Of a stretch of 64,000 nt of DNA, positions 1 to 12,478 are shown piece after piece. Made by a program: the position numbers and the translations under genes. This DNA is from Schizochytrium sp. TIO01 (lineage: Eukaryota; Sar; Bigyra; Thraustochytrida; Thraustochytriidae), in assembly GCA_004764695.1 (NCBI GenBank), contig SMSO01000014.1:6004029-6068028 (forward strand), in the 5' to 3' direction. Position 1 is the stretch's first letter. Each line of letters begins with the position of its first letter. The notes under the pieces were generated by a model, which made no database searches, was not told the origin of the DNA, and worked only from the letters and a program-made list of their open reading frames with translations.

Positions 1-1652
1 CCGTACAAGTAGGTCCATGGCATCGGAGGAGAACTCGGCGTCTGATTATTGTTACTTCCGATTTGTTCGTTACTTGATAGAACGCTTGGAGGGGGTAGCG
101 GGGGTCGACCCGAGCGCACAGGCGAAGATTGTTGCGCCGCAGACGCCGCAGTATTTTCAGGCACAAGCTTAGTTGAAGAAGAAGATGATGATGATGACGA
201 TGAAGAAGATGATGATGCGTTCTGACCAGCAAAGTCCTCTCCACAATCTGTGGCCTCGTCTGTTTCACGGCGTGATGGAGGCGCAGATGACCCCGAGCCC
301 AACGAGGTCGTTTGTCGCACTGAATCCAAGTCACTAGAGACAGTCACAGGAGCAACATAGACATCATCTGGTAAAGGCGGCGCTGATGCATTTGTGTGTC
401 CATGTTGTATAGATTCGTCAACAGCAACAGCAAAGGGGATATCATTGTCATCGTAACGGCCAGAACGAGAGGACGATGCTCCACCAGAGCTTGAGTTTGA
501 AGAGTGGTGCGCAAGCACACTTGCAGCTTGTACAGCGCGTCCGACACTACGAATGCTTTGTGAGCTAGGTCCCTGTAACGTGTTATGATCACTTGTACCG
601 AGACGCGTATTTGGCTCTGGAGATGTACGGATATGCCTCTGCAAAACCTCCAAGGCCTTGAGTATGAGGCTACGGTCCACGGAGCCAAAACGCAGAATTG
701 TCCGGTCGCGCACAGCAAGACGTTTCCGAGTCATACGAAAAGATTCCACAATACGTGGTCGGGAAATATAAACTGGGTCAACATACTCGACAGCTTCAGG
801 CATGAGAGAAACAGTAAGCACGTACATGCCACTTTCTTCTTCAAGGGTAACAGAACTTTGTTTGAGATCAAATACAACTTCAGGAACAGTACAATTGTGA
901 TCACCGTAAATGGTGATGCAATTGTATACAGTGCGTTGGCGTGGTGGAACAATGAGAACTTGTCCACACTGGCAAGTGACATAGGGGCGGTCAGAGGTTT
1001 GCTTATCTTGTAATTTAAGACAGCGAGGACACTTGAGACGCATATGTCGCGCCATCATTTTGCTTCCTTGGAGCTTACAAAATACAACATGGCGTTGCAA
1101 CCATTTGCTGCCGTATTGCTTATGAAGAGTTTGACGGAAGTCGTCGCCGAGCATAGTTCCCATACGAAGTTGCAAGGAAGTGAAGCTCTCTACGTTGAGT
1201 TGGCCAACGAAATCACACACTTTAGCTTCCAATTGCCGCAAGATAAAGGTACGTCCGAGAAGTTGAGACATCTGAATAGGGTTTTGGCCACGGTAGTCGC
1301 GGACAAGCGGGTCTGCGCCATGTTGTAAGAGCATGGAAATAAGGTCTGCAGCTTTGCGATCTGACTTACAGGCCACTGCAGCGTGAAGCGGAGACCATCC
1401 AGTCTTGGTATTTTGCACGCCTACCGAGGCTCCAATCTGCAGTAAGAATTGCACATTCGCAATTCTTTGCGCCCTGATGGCCACTAGCAATAGAGTACGC
1501 CCAGATGTGTCTCGAGCCTCGAGTAGCGCTTTCAAGCGCTCTTGGCTCAAGCTGTGGTCGTTTAGAAGTTTGCGAAGTTTGTCATGACCTTGGTTTTGCG
1601 CTACAAGTTCGAAGGCAGTAGTCTCTGGATTTGCGCTGGAGGTGTTGCCCAT
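1..1652 (-). CDS. Ankyrin-repeat / zinc-ribbon protein, probably N-myristoylated (3' end outside window)
   Basis: One uninterrupted frame starts at the ATG whose first base is 1652 and stays open to base 1 (550 codons), so the C-terminus lies outside the window. An in-frame stop lies 15 nt upstream of the ATG, fixing the start. The N-terminus reads MGNTSS, a good myristoylation signal (Gly2, Ser6). About two ankyrin repeats follow (residues ~48-115, with the TGWSPLHAAV and LLQHGADP signatures). A CPRC...CQC zinc-ribbon pattern sits at ~208-230. From ~360 the chain is low complexity, with a run of about 14 serines near 490 and proline-rich segments. Ankyrin repeats bind proteins, so a membrane-attached adaptor role is inferred. 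I do not recognise a specific family. Confidence 0.8.
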   Translation of the reverse strand, partial: MGNTSSANPETTAFELVAQNQGHDKLRKLLNDHSLSQERLKALLEARDTSGRTLLLVAIRAQRIANVQFLLQIGASVGVQNTKTGWSPLHAAVACKSDRKAADLISMLLQHGADPLVRDYRGQNPIQMSQLLGRTFILRQLEAKVCDFVGQLNVESFTSLQLRMGTMLGDDFRQTLHKQYGSKWLQRHVVFCKLQGSKMMARHMRLKCPRCLKLQDKQTSDRPYVTCQCGQVLIVPPRQRTVYNCITIYGDHNCTVPEVVFDLKQSSVTLEEESGMYVLTVSLMPEAVEYVDPVYISRPRIVESFRMTRKRLAVRDRTILRFGSVDRSLILKALEVLQRHIRTSPEPNTRLGTSDHNTLQGPSSQSIRSVGRAVQAASVLAHHSSNSSSGGASSSRSGRYDDNDIPFAVAVDESIQHGHTNASAPPLPDDVYVAPVTVSSDLDSVRQTTSLGSGSSAPPSRRETDEATDCGEDFAGQNASSSSSSSSSSSSSSTKLVPENTAASAAQQSSPVRSGRPPLPPPSVLSSNEQIGSNNNQTPSSPPMPWTYLY

Positions 1653-4600
1653 GCTTTGGAAGAGCTCCTAGTGCAGTCACAGCGATAGTACTAGCAACAA
1701 CGAGTTCAACGATAACTGCACAAGATGAAATGATTTCAAGCAAAAGTCTTGCTGATCAACACAACAACAGCAGTAGCAGCAGGGATGTGTCACTGCGGAT
1801 AGACAACAATAATTTAAAGATGTGTGGATATCCAGGGCGGGGTCTTCAGACTCCGTTCCCCAGATCCGGCTCGAAGTAACTCAGTGGTCTGACGAGAGAT
1901 CCCCGCGAGCGGCTCGCTTGGTCCCAATCAGCTGCTGCAGGGCGCCTGGTGCCGATGCCCTGAGCTGCCTGCAAGGGACCTGGGCTGCCTCCAGATCTCA
2001 AGCACCGCGCTCCAAGTCTGCACCACGCTCCAGCGCGGTTTGTGCAGCCGTGAGTTCGCGATTTGATTTAGCAAATAACATTTTAGCAAGTAACATTTTC
2101 CAAGGACTTATCAATTATATCGGAAACAAAACACTAAAACTAAAACTAAACGAGTGACACTATGAGCAAGTTAAAGGACAATGAAGGAGTAAGTAGCTAC
2201 ATAGTTTGCCAAGTCAGAACGAAGACATCATGTTACCTTGGACGTACCCAACACGTGACCAAGGATAATCAAATTGCACGATTTGGGCTACAGCCAGTCA
2301 CCAAGACAGAACAATGAACCAGCCCGGGGTGAATTATACAGCACAATACAGACCGCAAGCCGCAGCATTACGAGTTGTTTGGAACACAATTGTAGTTTAT
2401 GTATAATGGCCATATTATTATTTGTATTTTTTAATAATTATTTTTCTTGAAATCTCGAGGCTCGTAAAAAGCAAATTACAATAAACAAATGGATAAAGAA
2501 CATGAAGAATGAAAGAACTTCATCCTATTCCCTCAACACAAAAGCGAAAGCGACGAAACACCATTAAAAGAAGTGAGCACGGCGAGGATGGCGACACGAG
2601 CAATCAAACCAAAAACACCATTTCCAAATCGAAACCTGGGACGTCTGTGGCGTTGAGGTTTGAAGTTTTGCCCAAGAGCTAAATAGCTCACTTTTGTTGA
2701 CTTGCACTTGGTGGATCACGCTTCGCGCTGCTGTAAACTCAGGTTGTACTGGTAGAGTTAAACTAACCTGAGAATTGCTTTGTGATCAACACTCAAGTCG
2801 TGACCTGAGCAAGTCCTCCTCAAGGAAGAATCGAAGCACGAAAGACACGACCACTTGCATCGCCATGATATGTAGATAGTAGTGGAACCTACTCCATTAT
2901 TGACAAACTGGAGTTTCTGAAGAGGGTGAGTCCGCGATTGAGTGAGTGAGTGAGTGAGTGAGTGAGTGAGTAAGTGAATTCCAGCACCTTGAATGCGCCA
3001 ACAAGATGAGTTGAGTTTACTTTAACTAGTTACTCCACAGAAGGCTGATCGAACTTACTGGTAAAAGAATGAACAATTCGACGAATGGACAAATAAATGT
3101 ATATGCACAGCTCTTGAACCGTCGCAAGTCCGTACCGAGGTTGGCAGGTATCACCATGTTCATAGGCCCTCCCTTGCGCAAACTGTCTTGCTTTTGGTGG
3201 CGCTAGAGCGATGCTCGTGGACGCATAATCGTATGGTGCCACTTAGATAGGCTCAAGCATCGGATAATTTAATTAGAAGTACAACTCAGGCTTGGAACAA
3301 TGTGTATACCAGTGGCGGGGTGGTGATAAACACTCGCCGAGAATGACCGAACTGTAAACGAAGCGTGCGTGAGCACAGTAGGGAGGTGTTGACTAGGCAC
3401 TGTGCCAAGTTCGCGATCACGATTTGTCCTTGCGGAAACATTTGATCTTGAATATAGAATAGAAGAAGCATCTCACATCGTTTCGCACCCACTACTCGTC
3501 TCCCTGAGGTAGAAGAAAGAAACACAGAAAGAAATATAGCGACCCATGATGATGATGACGATTGAGTCAACTTGAGAAATCTTGGACGCCCTGTTGTTGT
3601 GTCACCCACCCATTACTTACTCATTATCAAGCTCTCAGCTATCTTGCTTTCTTAATCGAGGTGATTTGTTCAATAGTTGTGCAATCTTTACATCTCGCAC
3701 GGCAAGAAGCCAGTTTTTTTATTTCTTCTCACCAACTGATTAGTTGTTAAAATATTCCCTACTACCACAAAATATTGTATATTTAGTGTTTAATAAATTG
3801 GTTAAAATATATTTGGAGCCTTTGCGATCATTGTATTTATTCATGAGTTTATTTATTTTAGTGTTATCAAATAATAATAACTTGCTAATGAAATTCAAGT
3901 CGATAAATCAGATAACATAGAAGAAATTATTTTTTCAGAAATGACTAGCTGTTCATTAACATGCCCTACCACGAGAATACTTTACTTGCTAATTGCGTTT
4001 CAGACGAAGATCGTGACCTCGAGCACGCTTGACGAGTCTTCGCTTGGGCCCCACGGTTCGATGCTGATGACTCACTTCTGACTGGTATTTTGGCAAAAAC
4101 TAGGCCTCAAAACAACGTTCGTCTTGGTAACACGTGGAGTTTCTCTGGTGAGTCAGAGAACTGGAAATGCCTTTGTGACAAACGTCTTTGTGCCAAGTAG
4201 GCACTCTATAGAACCCCCTATGAAGCACTATTGTTCTTCCAAAACTTTGAGCTTGTCCGATTCCGGAATGTTCGCACCACATAGGTACATGTATATTACA
4301 TATTTTTCATTTTTAAAGACTATCATAATAATAATCTATAATGATAATAATATTAATGAGTATTGCCTTCAAGAAGCCTATCCTAGTCCATGGAACGCAC
4401 TCAGTCTGTTGGAGACAACCAGATCTTCAAAAAGCTTGAGTGCAGTGCTCGTACCAGACCAATGAGGTTGAAGAAATCGACTGCGTCAGACAAACGGTGG
4501 GGTTGTACGGAGGCATTCAAGAGATTTTGAAGAAAGCCAGTCCTTTCAGGATCTACGATCTCGGTTTTCATGTACGCTTACTATTGGTTGATGGATGGCA

Positions 4601-6269
4601 GGTCCAGTATCCAGGCGGAGTAGGACAGAATCACATCAATCTGGTACCAAAGAAGACCTACGCATCTCGTGATACAAGGCGACAGTGGCTTCTATTAACC
4701 TTAGAGCTAAAGTTGGAGTCGTATGTGCTCATATTATAAATCAATAGAGTGGGCATGTATTAGATGACAGCATTCACAAACGCAACCTACGGCGAGCTTA
4801 TTTTCTAATATACGTGCTGGCAGAACTCAGACATTCAAAGCTTCATTGATCTCTCTTGAAAAAGATGTCCCAGTTTACAAATATCCATGGTCTTTCACCT
4901 GTTCCCTATTTTGTTGTGAATGCCTTTCAGCTGACGCAAAGAACTAGAATCTGGCTAGGAAGCAGAACATCAAATAAATCTAACTTTAGAAAGGACGGTA
5001 CGCGGGCGGAAACTCGCCGAAGGTAGGGGTGATAATAGCCTTGGCCGCGCCCAGGCACCAGCCATGATTTTTGCTGAACAGTATACCTCACTGTCTGCTC
5101 AAAGTGCTTGTTGTGAAAGCATGACATGCGTTTGGGGGAATCGATAAGAATTTAGCCAAGCACATATTGTCATGAATCGTAGCATGCATCCAGAGAATTA
5201 ACATGGCCCTTGAGAGGTGACTTAACCGCTAGTGCGTCAACGTATCAACGGCTTGAAAAATTGGGACTAGGCCGCAGTACCTATCATACGTGTCGTATAC
5301 GCGCCTGTAAATCTCGGCACTGCTATTACACAGTTTAAAGGCATTTTTCCCGCGATCCCCTGCAAGTTAAACTGAATCTAGCGAATGGTGAGTTATTTTT
5401 ATTCCAGCGCAAAACTAAGATTAATATTAAAGGTTTCATCTGCTTCAAGTTGCCAAACATTGTAGCCAGCGCATACTTATTAGAGCTATTCAAGATTAGT
5501 CTCTCATGTAAATTTCTCCATGACTTATTGAGCTTTAATCTTCTGCAGGAGATGCCAAACTTTGCTGTAGTGCATAATGCATGAATACATTTATGTCATT
5601 TGAAACTATCGCAAAAAAGTGTAGAGGGTTGATCGAACTGAATGACAGAATTCTGGTGAGACGATTACTGCCTCAGTTTAGATAGAGTGAGTAGCGTCTT
5701 CTGGAGGAATCATGCCTTCACATTCGCGGATTTGAAGTGTATCAAAATAAGGTTTGTGATCGAAGCTTCAGTAGTATGGTTATCTATTTCATCATCATCA
5801 GTATCCCTGGACCAGTCAGGCGCTGCCAATTTATGGAGGGCTGCGGATCCCTTTGGCTTGTCCTTGAAATCGTACCTCGGAGTGGGTTTTCCCTGGCATG
5901 AGTCTGATTATATTTATGAACTAATTGCAGTTAACTTGCAGTACCCATCAGGGTGAACGTTGCCTGCGACTCAACGATGCTTGAATTCTACAAACGAAGG
6001 TATTTCTAAGATGATCGGCAGGGTAAAAATCACGAAGGGGTACTGGGGCGTCAAAATGTGGCATCCAAGGCCACAATCTAGCCTGTATACACGTCTGTTG
6101 CGTCGCGAGGCCATCCTCGTCGCATCGAGCTGCGAAATCCGGGTGTCAGCCTGTCCAAAAATACGAGTGGAGAAGGCTTGAAGTCCACAAGAATTTCAAT
6201 GTAGACCTTGTAAACAATCTCGGAAAAAAGATCTCAAAGCGAGCTCTAATCATTTAATCCTGGAGAGGA
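1653..6269. other. Intergenic, no recognisable gene
   Basis: A 4.6 kb AT-rich stretch. The GC-richer part at 1880-2060 is probably the promoter or 5' leader of the ankyrin gene on the minus strand. The remainder has only short open frames (up to about 113 codons, e.g. 4124-4465) without recognisable domains, and one (GAGT)n tract. I see no tRNA, rRNA or transposon terminus. Confidence 0.5.
2937..2974. repeat. (GAGT)n microsatellite
   Basis: About eight tandem copies of a GAGT unit, ending in an imperfect AAGT copy. The same unit recurs at 7513. Confidence 0.95.
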
Positions 6270-7400
6270 TTAAAACCAGTACTGTGGGTACCGCATGCCT
6301 CCGCGGAGGGAGTTGTTGTAGAGTACGGCAGTAGCAACCATGAGCGAGGATCCGAGGGCTGTGGGTACAAGCAGGCCATATCCAAGGTTGATGATGGTGG
6401 CATTTCCTGCAACTGCAATAAGCGTGGTACCTCCGGCAGGCGGGTGAACGGTGTTCGTGATTTGCATGGCCATAATGGAGCCTGCGCAGGCAATCGGGAG
6501 CGCGTAAGCAGGGTTGCCAGCGCACATCTTAAGCGCCGTCACACCTACGAAAGCAGAGATGATGTGGCCTCCAATGACGTTCCGCGGTTGCGAGAAAGGT
6601 ACGGCAGGCGCCGCGAACAGCAGCACAGCGGTAGCGCCCATAGAGCCAAGAATCAAGGTCCACTCCTGCGCATTCATCGCACCGTAGTGCAGTGCAGACA
6701 ACACGCCAATGCTCAGGAGGCCGCCAAGGCCTGATTGCAGCACAAACTTGGCAGCCGGAAGCGGGGGCGGCTTGGCGCCCTCCACGCCACGTACCTTCTC
6801 GAGAAACGTAGGCGGAGGTGGCGTCTGCTCCTCTTGGGGTACCTCAGGCGTGACTGGCGGTACGTTCAAGTTCAAGTTTGAGGCAGAGTTCGAGTTCGAG
6901 CCTGAGCTCGGCTTGGAGCTCATCGCGAGGCCATCCTTCGCGAGGGCCGCCAGAGGTTTGCCACTGTGGCGCAGGGGTTCGCTTGCGGCACGTCTCACGG
7001 TGATTCCAAGTGCAAGCATCTTGTCAGGTTCTGATACTTGATCAAGTTTAGGTTCAACTAGCGTGGCCTCGAGTTTCTTTGTGGAGTACTCGCTAGGATT
7101 CCCAGTGTTGATGTCAACGAGGTTGACGTGGACGTCCTCGACGCAGCTCGTTTCGGGTTTGCTGAGAGCTGGGGAACGGGTGCGAGGTTCTGGACCGCTC
7201 TTCAGATGGTCTGCCAAGAACTCTTCACTTGTCGTGCACTGTGCAGGTATGGCTAGGACAAAAGATCCACAGAGGCCGTTCTGATCTTCTTCTTGCTCCT
7301 CGCGTAAGTCCTTTCCCCGTCTGGCCCCAGCCTCAGCGCCGTCGTCGTCTTGCGCGAGCTCGAGCGAACGTCTTCCCGTGAAGTCAAGCTCCAGCGCCAT
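6270..7400 (-). CDS. HPP-family integral membrane protein
   Basis: A 376-residue protein starting at an ATG (7398-7400 on the plus strand). Residues 1-215 are hydrophilic and disordered (acidic, then Ser/Asn/Pro-rich). Residues ~217-373 are a complete HPP domain of four or five membrane helices with its hallmark motifs: QPRNVIGGH at 271-279 and HPPAGGTT at 319-326. Plant and cyanobacterial HPP proteins include plastid nitrite transporters; the role in non-photosynthetic eukaryotes is unsettled, so no substrate is assigned. I see no clear targeting peptide. The 3' end faces 4.6 kb of empty sequence and the gene has no operon-like partner. Confidence 0.9.
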   Translation of the reverse strand: MALELDFTGRRSLELAQDDDGAEAGARRGKDLREEQEEDQNGLCGSFVLAIPAQCTTSEEFLADHLKSGPEPRTRSPALSKPETSCVEDVHVNLVDINTGNPSEYSTKKLEATLVEPKLDQVSEPDKMLALGITVRRAASEPLRHSGKPLAALAKDGLAMSSKPSSGSNSNSASNLNLNVPPVTPEVPQEEQTPPPPTFLEKVRGVEGAKPPPLPAAKFVLQSGLGGLLSIGVLSALHYGAMNAQEWTLILGSMGATAVLLFAAPAVPFSQPRNVIGGHIISAFVGVTALKMCAGNPAYALPIACAGSIMAMQITNTVHPPAGGTTLIAVAGNATIINLGYGLLVPTALGSSLMVATAVLYNNSLRGGMRYPQYWF

Positions 7401-7512
7401 TCCGGCAGCTATAGTGGACTGTTCCGAGTTTGTTCTACTTGCGCCTCGCTATAGCCCACTTGTGCCCCCCCCCCGTACAGTAGAGTATACGTGTGCACCG
7501 CACAGAAGGAAT

Positions 7513-7537
7513 CAGTGAGTGAGTGAGTGAGTGAATG
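7513..7537. repeat. (GAGT)n microsatellite
   Basis: About six GAGT units about 110 bp upstream of the HPP start codon, degenerating into GAAT. Confidence 0.95.
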
Positions 7538-7780
7538 AATCCCTCTGAAAAAGAACGCTCCAATTGGAATGAACGAATTCAAATCGACTCAGATCAGATC
7601 AGAGAATTCAAAGTTCAAATCATCAATCAATTCAGACCCTCCAAACCTGAATGGCATGATCGTGGAGAGCGCGGCTCCCTCGAGCAAGCCTGGCGCGGGG
7701 GGACAGGCCGCGACAGGAACGAACCGCCGCAGGTACCAACCAGACTGCCGGAGAAGCGAGAAGCAAACGGCCAAAGGTTC

Positions 7781-7811
7781 GACTGACTGACTGACTGACT
7801 GACTGACTGAG
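7781..7811. repeat. (GACT)n microsatellite
   Basis: Seven and a half tandem GACT units followed by a GAGT unit. Confidence 0.95.
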
Positions 7812-9241
7812 TGGTCGGGTTCTCTCTCTCTCGCCTCTGCTCGAGTTGGAGGAGTTGATGGAGATCTTCTTCGCGCTGCTCGTGCCCTATTCGCGTTAGT
7901 GGAGGAGAGGCGTTCTCCTCGACGACGCCGGTTCCCCTGCTTGGCGATGTGACTCGTTCTTTTGCGGCGCAGGCTGGAGAACGGCGCAGACCGGCGTGCA
8001 GGCCAACGCGTGGAGTTGGGCGCTGCGACGATTGAGGTTTGATTGCAGGCAGACCTGGTCAGGGACGTCTATAGGGTGGTTCAGAAAAGGACACCGGTTG
8101 GCAAACTGACGGCGAGCGGCGCTGACGTGAAGTTGCAGCGGCCTGCGGATTCAGTTCCTTTCGAAGGAGCACGAGTTGTGGAAGAGTTCCACGGCGGTTC
8201 CGATCTCGGCGGGTCTATTGACTAATACGGGTGGGAGTTTGGATGGATGTTTGTTTGTTTGTTGGCCTGCACATGGACCATTGCTGGTGGCAAGCCTGCC
8301 TGAGAGACCACACGATTAGACAATAGTATTTCGGCGGTGCTAGGCGAGTCGAGATGAGCGAGCTTGTGATCGTGGAGTGGGGCTTTGCGAGGCCACAATT
8401 GTACCAGCGGCGAAAAAAGGGGCTTTTGCCCGTTTCTTTTCGGAAGGAGAGGGCTGTACTAGGTACCAGTAGATAGGTAAGTAGATTGTGTGGGACTTGG
8501 AGTTGTAAGAATTCGACGCTGTGAAGTAGACTTTGCAGAATGACTCGAAAATAGATACTAAGCAAATACCTACTGTTTCATGCGATAGAGTATAGAAGGA
8601 GCTCGAAATCAAAGGCTGAGGAGGGTTTTGGACTTGAGCGAGGAAAGTGTGTGTTTAGATTATGACATTGTGCTTTCGTCGACGATGAGGGAAGATGTGT
8701 TCACGAAAGTGAGCAAAACTTCAGGCAAGGAGAAAGACAAGGCCCACTTGGAGCTGGCCAAGTGGCAGTGAGGATATATGCGAGAGATATGTGAGTGATC
8801 ATTATTGATCCTGTTGGGTTTTGGATTTCTATTGTTCGTATTGCTGCGTGCTGCACATCTGGAAGAAGGCACCTAAAGTATTCTGAAGTCGAACGTTTGC
8901 GTGTCAAGGCCACAGCGTCTCCGAATAAACGTCAGCAACATAAGAGAAAATTTCATCTTGATGTAGGCGACGAACATTCGTTTTGTGATGCCAACTTTTT
9001 TTAAAATGACTTCCGAGCTAATCTTCCATATCAGCTCATCTATGCGCTTTATCTATTTGGAGATCTTTGGAAATGACCATTCCGTCACCCAACTCTACGT
9101 TGGTACGAATAAACAAGACACTTGGTGTAACTATGAAAAAAGAAAACCTAGATATATTTTTATAAAGGGTACTATAGAAGAGAAAAACTTCGAGACGAAC
9201 GAACAGAGAAAGAAATTTGAGTGGTTGGGCCAGGAAGCTGT

Positions 9242-10246
9242 TTAGCACGCAGGCGCAAGGGGTAAGAATGTTTTACCTGAGCTGTATCCACGACGTGGGC
9301 CACTATTTGCTAATGGACCTTGGGCATGTTGTAAATGGGACAGTTGTTTCTTGACACGATTTAACTCTACACTAAGCGCATCACGATCAATTTGCAAACG
9401 ACGTAGTTCAGAATGATGTTGCTGAAATGATCGTGTGTAAGCTGTTGACGTTGCCTCTTCCAAAACATAACATCTCTTGCGAACTCCAACAGCCACTTGG
9501 TTACGAAGCTCTCGTACACGATCATCCAGAACAGCAAGTTCGGCATTGCATCGTGAAAGTTGTTCATGACGGCCTTGATTTATTCTTGCCAGCGTCTGTA
9601 GTTGGCTTTCTGGGTTATAAGCTGCAGAGCGCACCACTAGGGCTTTCTGGATAGATGACTGTAGTTGGAAAAGCGCTGCGTCCAAAGTTGAAGGCTCGTG
9701 AAAGAATTCATCGTTATGCGTTGTGACTGATACTATTTCATCACTGGTAGCGACACTAGATGAAGGCGAGCTCAAAGAAAGGTCAGGCGTTTGTTCTTCG
9801 GAGAGAATTTGTGGAAATGCAGGTTCTAGAATACGGGAGTCCCAAATGAACGGTTTATCCAGTGGATGTTGGTCAAGATGTCGTACCATTGCTTCCATAG
9901 TTTCTTCGAGATGCCTTTCATATCGTTTTTGCTTGGCTTCTCGACTTGAAAGTTCTTCATTTTCTTTAGTCAATCGCTGGATAGTTTGTATTAGCGCCCT
10001 CAATATCTGGTTACCGGATTCGTTTAGTATCTCACTGGCCTCAGCACGACTTTTGCTTGCCTTCTGCTCTTCTTTAACAATTTTTCGTGAAACACTGTTG
10101 TGCAGAGCCAGCCTACGCAGTGCTTCTTGGACGAGTCGCTCAGAGGTCCATCGCGCATTGAAAGCGCTGACATCTTCTCGCAACTGGTCAGACACAGAAG
10201 AAAATGAGGCACTTATAGTACCCGAAGGGCCTGACTGACCCGGCAT
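9242..10246 (-). CDS. Coiled-coil protein of unknown function
   Basis: A 334-residue open frame starting at an ATG (10244-10246). Residues ~15-140 are a long charged helix with heptad-like spacing (for example LTKENEELSSREAKQ). Residues ~150-190 are a Ser-rich linker, and ~195-305 form a second coiled coil (DRVRELRNQVAV..., ...LRRLQIDRDALSVEL). There is no signal peptide and no membrane segment. The composition suits a cytoskeletal, centrosomal or tethering scaffold, but nothing more specific can be said. A GGTAAAA sequence close to the stop codon could be a splice donor, so the last ~12 residues are uncertain. Confidence 0.7.
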   Translation of the reverse strand: MPGQSGPSGTISASFSSVSDQLREDVSAFNARWTSERLVQEALRRLALHNSVSRKIVKEEQKASKSRAEASEILNESGNQILRALIQTIQRLTKENEELSSREAKQKRYERHLEETMEAMVRHLDQHPLDKPFIWDSRILEPAFPQILSEEQTPDLSLSSPSSSVATSDEIVSVTTHNDEFFHEPSTLDAALFQLQSSIQKALVVRSAAYNPESQLQTLARINQGRHEQLSRCNAELAVLDDRVRELRNQVAVGVRKRCYVLEEATSTAYTRSFQQHHSELRRLQIDRDALSVELNRVKKQLSHLQHAQGPLANSGPRRGYSSGKTFLPLAPAC

Positions 10247-12478
10247 GACAAACTCAGCCGACTCTCATCCAAGGACACTGGAAGCGTCAGCTACTCTTCA
10301 GCGTCGCAAGTTTCTTGTAAAATCTTCTGATGCGTTCTCAATGCGTTTATGGTCACTTTGTTTGCTCAGTGCTCCAAAACATCAATTCTGAACTAGTCTC
10401 CTGTGCTCCCGCAAATCCTGGACAGCGCGGAAGTCAGCAATTGCACACCCCATTTGAGAGTCACATATGACTGACAATATATTAATATATATTCATTCTT
10501 TTTTATATAAGCACGTGCTATAGGGTACATACTGTACTAGTACATAGCAGAATGATGCATCGCACAATTAAAACTCGATGACAGTATGCTTATTGCCCAG
10601 CCACTTCGTTAAGTTGTCATGAAAACTTTGATCTGACTTTCTTCTGCTGATGTTGCTTTGTCAGCTATCCAGAATTTGCCAATATTTCTTTTCTTTTCTT
10701 TTTTTTCCAGCGGCCCAATAAACTTCAAGAGTACTGCCAAAAAACTCATTATAGTTCTTAATGTCACTGGAGAACTCTTTATCGAGCAAACCATGTCAGG
10801 TACCGGCGCTATTGCTACTTTCTCGGGTATTATGACTAAATTGTCTTAAAGACACCTCTGCAAAATGGCAAGGGATTTTTGGACACATTTTCCCCTTCGA
10901 TGCGCTCTATTCCCAAATAGTTCTGAAACACTTAAAATACTTTTCTCTCACCACCCTCACCCCCTCCCAAAAAAACTTAAGCATCACAAATCACATTTGA
11001 AGTTTACCAATTGCTACTTGTTGAGATAGCAAACCTCCCGTGACACTAGTTCTATCTGCGCAGATACATGTGACCTTTGTGATCTGCCAAGCCACATGCT
11101 TACGATTCTGACGTAGACCATCAATGAGTTCCCAGCAGTCTCTATTAAATCGTGAAAGCGACGCATAATTCTCATATTGCCAGGAATAAGCATGATATTA
11201 TCGTGCAATAGACATTGTCTGTCACAGGAGGTATTGAACCATCAAAAATCATCAAATGGCTACCTGGGCTGAAGCAATAAATAGTGGACAACATAGGTTG
11301 AATATCAGGTTGGCTTGCTACCGATGCATTCCTATTTTTCCTGCCTAGCAATTTCCGTGACATCAAGCTATCTAATATTCAAACTCCATCTTTACCTAAC
11401 AGAGCCAATGCATTCTAGGACCACTTTACAAATGCCAAGTGCTGTCGAGAAAAAACAAAAACTAATAAAAAAACTGCACACCGTCAAGGTATTATCCAAT
11501 AAATAGAAACGAAGTGTAGTAAACAAAGTACACCCCCCTGGTCGATGCCTAGGTCTATCCCACAATGTTGGGGAGACGAGATTTCCTGAATTTTCATGGA
11601 ATGAACTACATCAATCTTCTCACGATCACAGGTCTCATTAAATCGCAGGGAGAGAATCGTGTCAAAAACCCCTATTCAATGTTTATGACTAACCTATAGT
11701 TTCTACCCTCATATCTTACTTTGATTTTTTTTTAATTCTCTAGCTAGACAGAACAAGTGTCAACAATCGTTATACTTCAAGAATCTCAACATACAGTCCA
11801 GACCATGGATTCTGTTCAGAAAAAGATTGTGTCGAGTGCGAGACCGTATGTAGCTTTATGTAGTTTGCTACGTTTGCAGAGCATATGTATGCTTCACGAT
11901 ATGAAATGTCCGAGCTTACACGTAGGTGATATGGTTACCGACATTACCCAAATAAAATTCAGATCATGATCTTTTCACCACTCAACGACCGTTCGTTCAT
12001 AAGTGTCCTTTAACTTTTTCTCTCCTAGAGGGGCAGGCCAAATCCTTAAACGTTCCAATTTCTTTGGGCCATTTAGTACTTTTCACTCAACGCAAACGAT
12101 GTTTTTTCAACAATCATTTTAGCTGCCCCAAAGGATGTCAAGGCTGATGATATTCATCATACCTTACTTCAGCGTTTTTGCCACTTTGTAGCCCTTCTTA
12201 TTCCGTCAATAAAAAACCATCTCCAGTTACATTTCATAGGTCTTTCCTTGATTGAGATTATCTATCACAAGACCACGAGTGAATCATAAATATGACATCA
12301 AAATCGTTGATACAATGGAAGCGAATCGAAGTTGCTTTTCATCGCCGAGCGCAAACCTCAATTGCAGAGCGAGCTGCGTCAGCCGCTACAGGTGAGGTCT
12401 GAGCTGTCGGATCAGCCTGCGTGCTGCACAGTTTTTCGACTGGAGACTCGTGAAACAGGCAAAAAAGGACAGAAGAGG
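10247..12478. other. Intergenic, divergent promoter region
   Basis: A 2.2 kb AT-rich region between the coiled-coil gene (minus) and the SET gene (plus); it should contain both promoters. No domain-bearing open frame is present. A 26-codon upstream ORF begins with an ATG at 12315 and ends at 12394, ahead of the SET start codon. Confidence 0.5.

Larger units (their letters stand above)
7401..9241. other. Intergenic / upstream region of the HPP gene
   Basis: A 1.8 kb stretch. 7,650-8,230 is GC-rich compared with other spacers and includes a 58-codon open stretch (8046-8225, plus strand) that directly follows a splice-acceptor-like TTTGATTGCAG and reads like protein (ADLVRDVYRVVQKR...). It lacks an ATG and I could not find a matching donor in frame, so it is only a possible exon. 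Two microsatellites lie here. The rest is AT-rich with no recognisable coding. Confidence 0.4.

Noticed and set aside
1822-2157. 111-codon plus-strand frame beside the ankyrin gene
   Set aside because: Starts with GTG and overlaps the GC-rich likely promoter/leader of the ankyrin gene.
8043-8225. 60-codon frame after a splice-acceptor-like sequence
   Set aside because: No ATG and no compatible donor in frame upstream; noted in the intergenic entry as a possible exon only.
12332-12478. Upstream extension of the SET gene frame
   Set aside because: The extra 49 codons begin at a TTG, not an ATG; the first ATG is 12479. I also tried splicing from the ATG at 12315 through GTGAGG...CACAG, but this leads to a stop.
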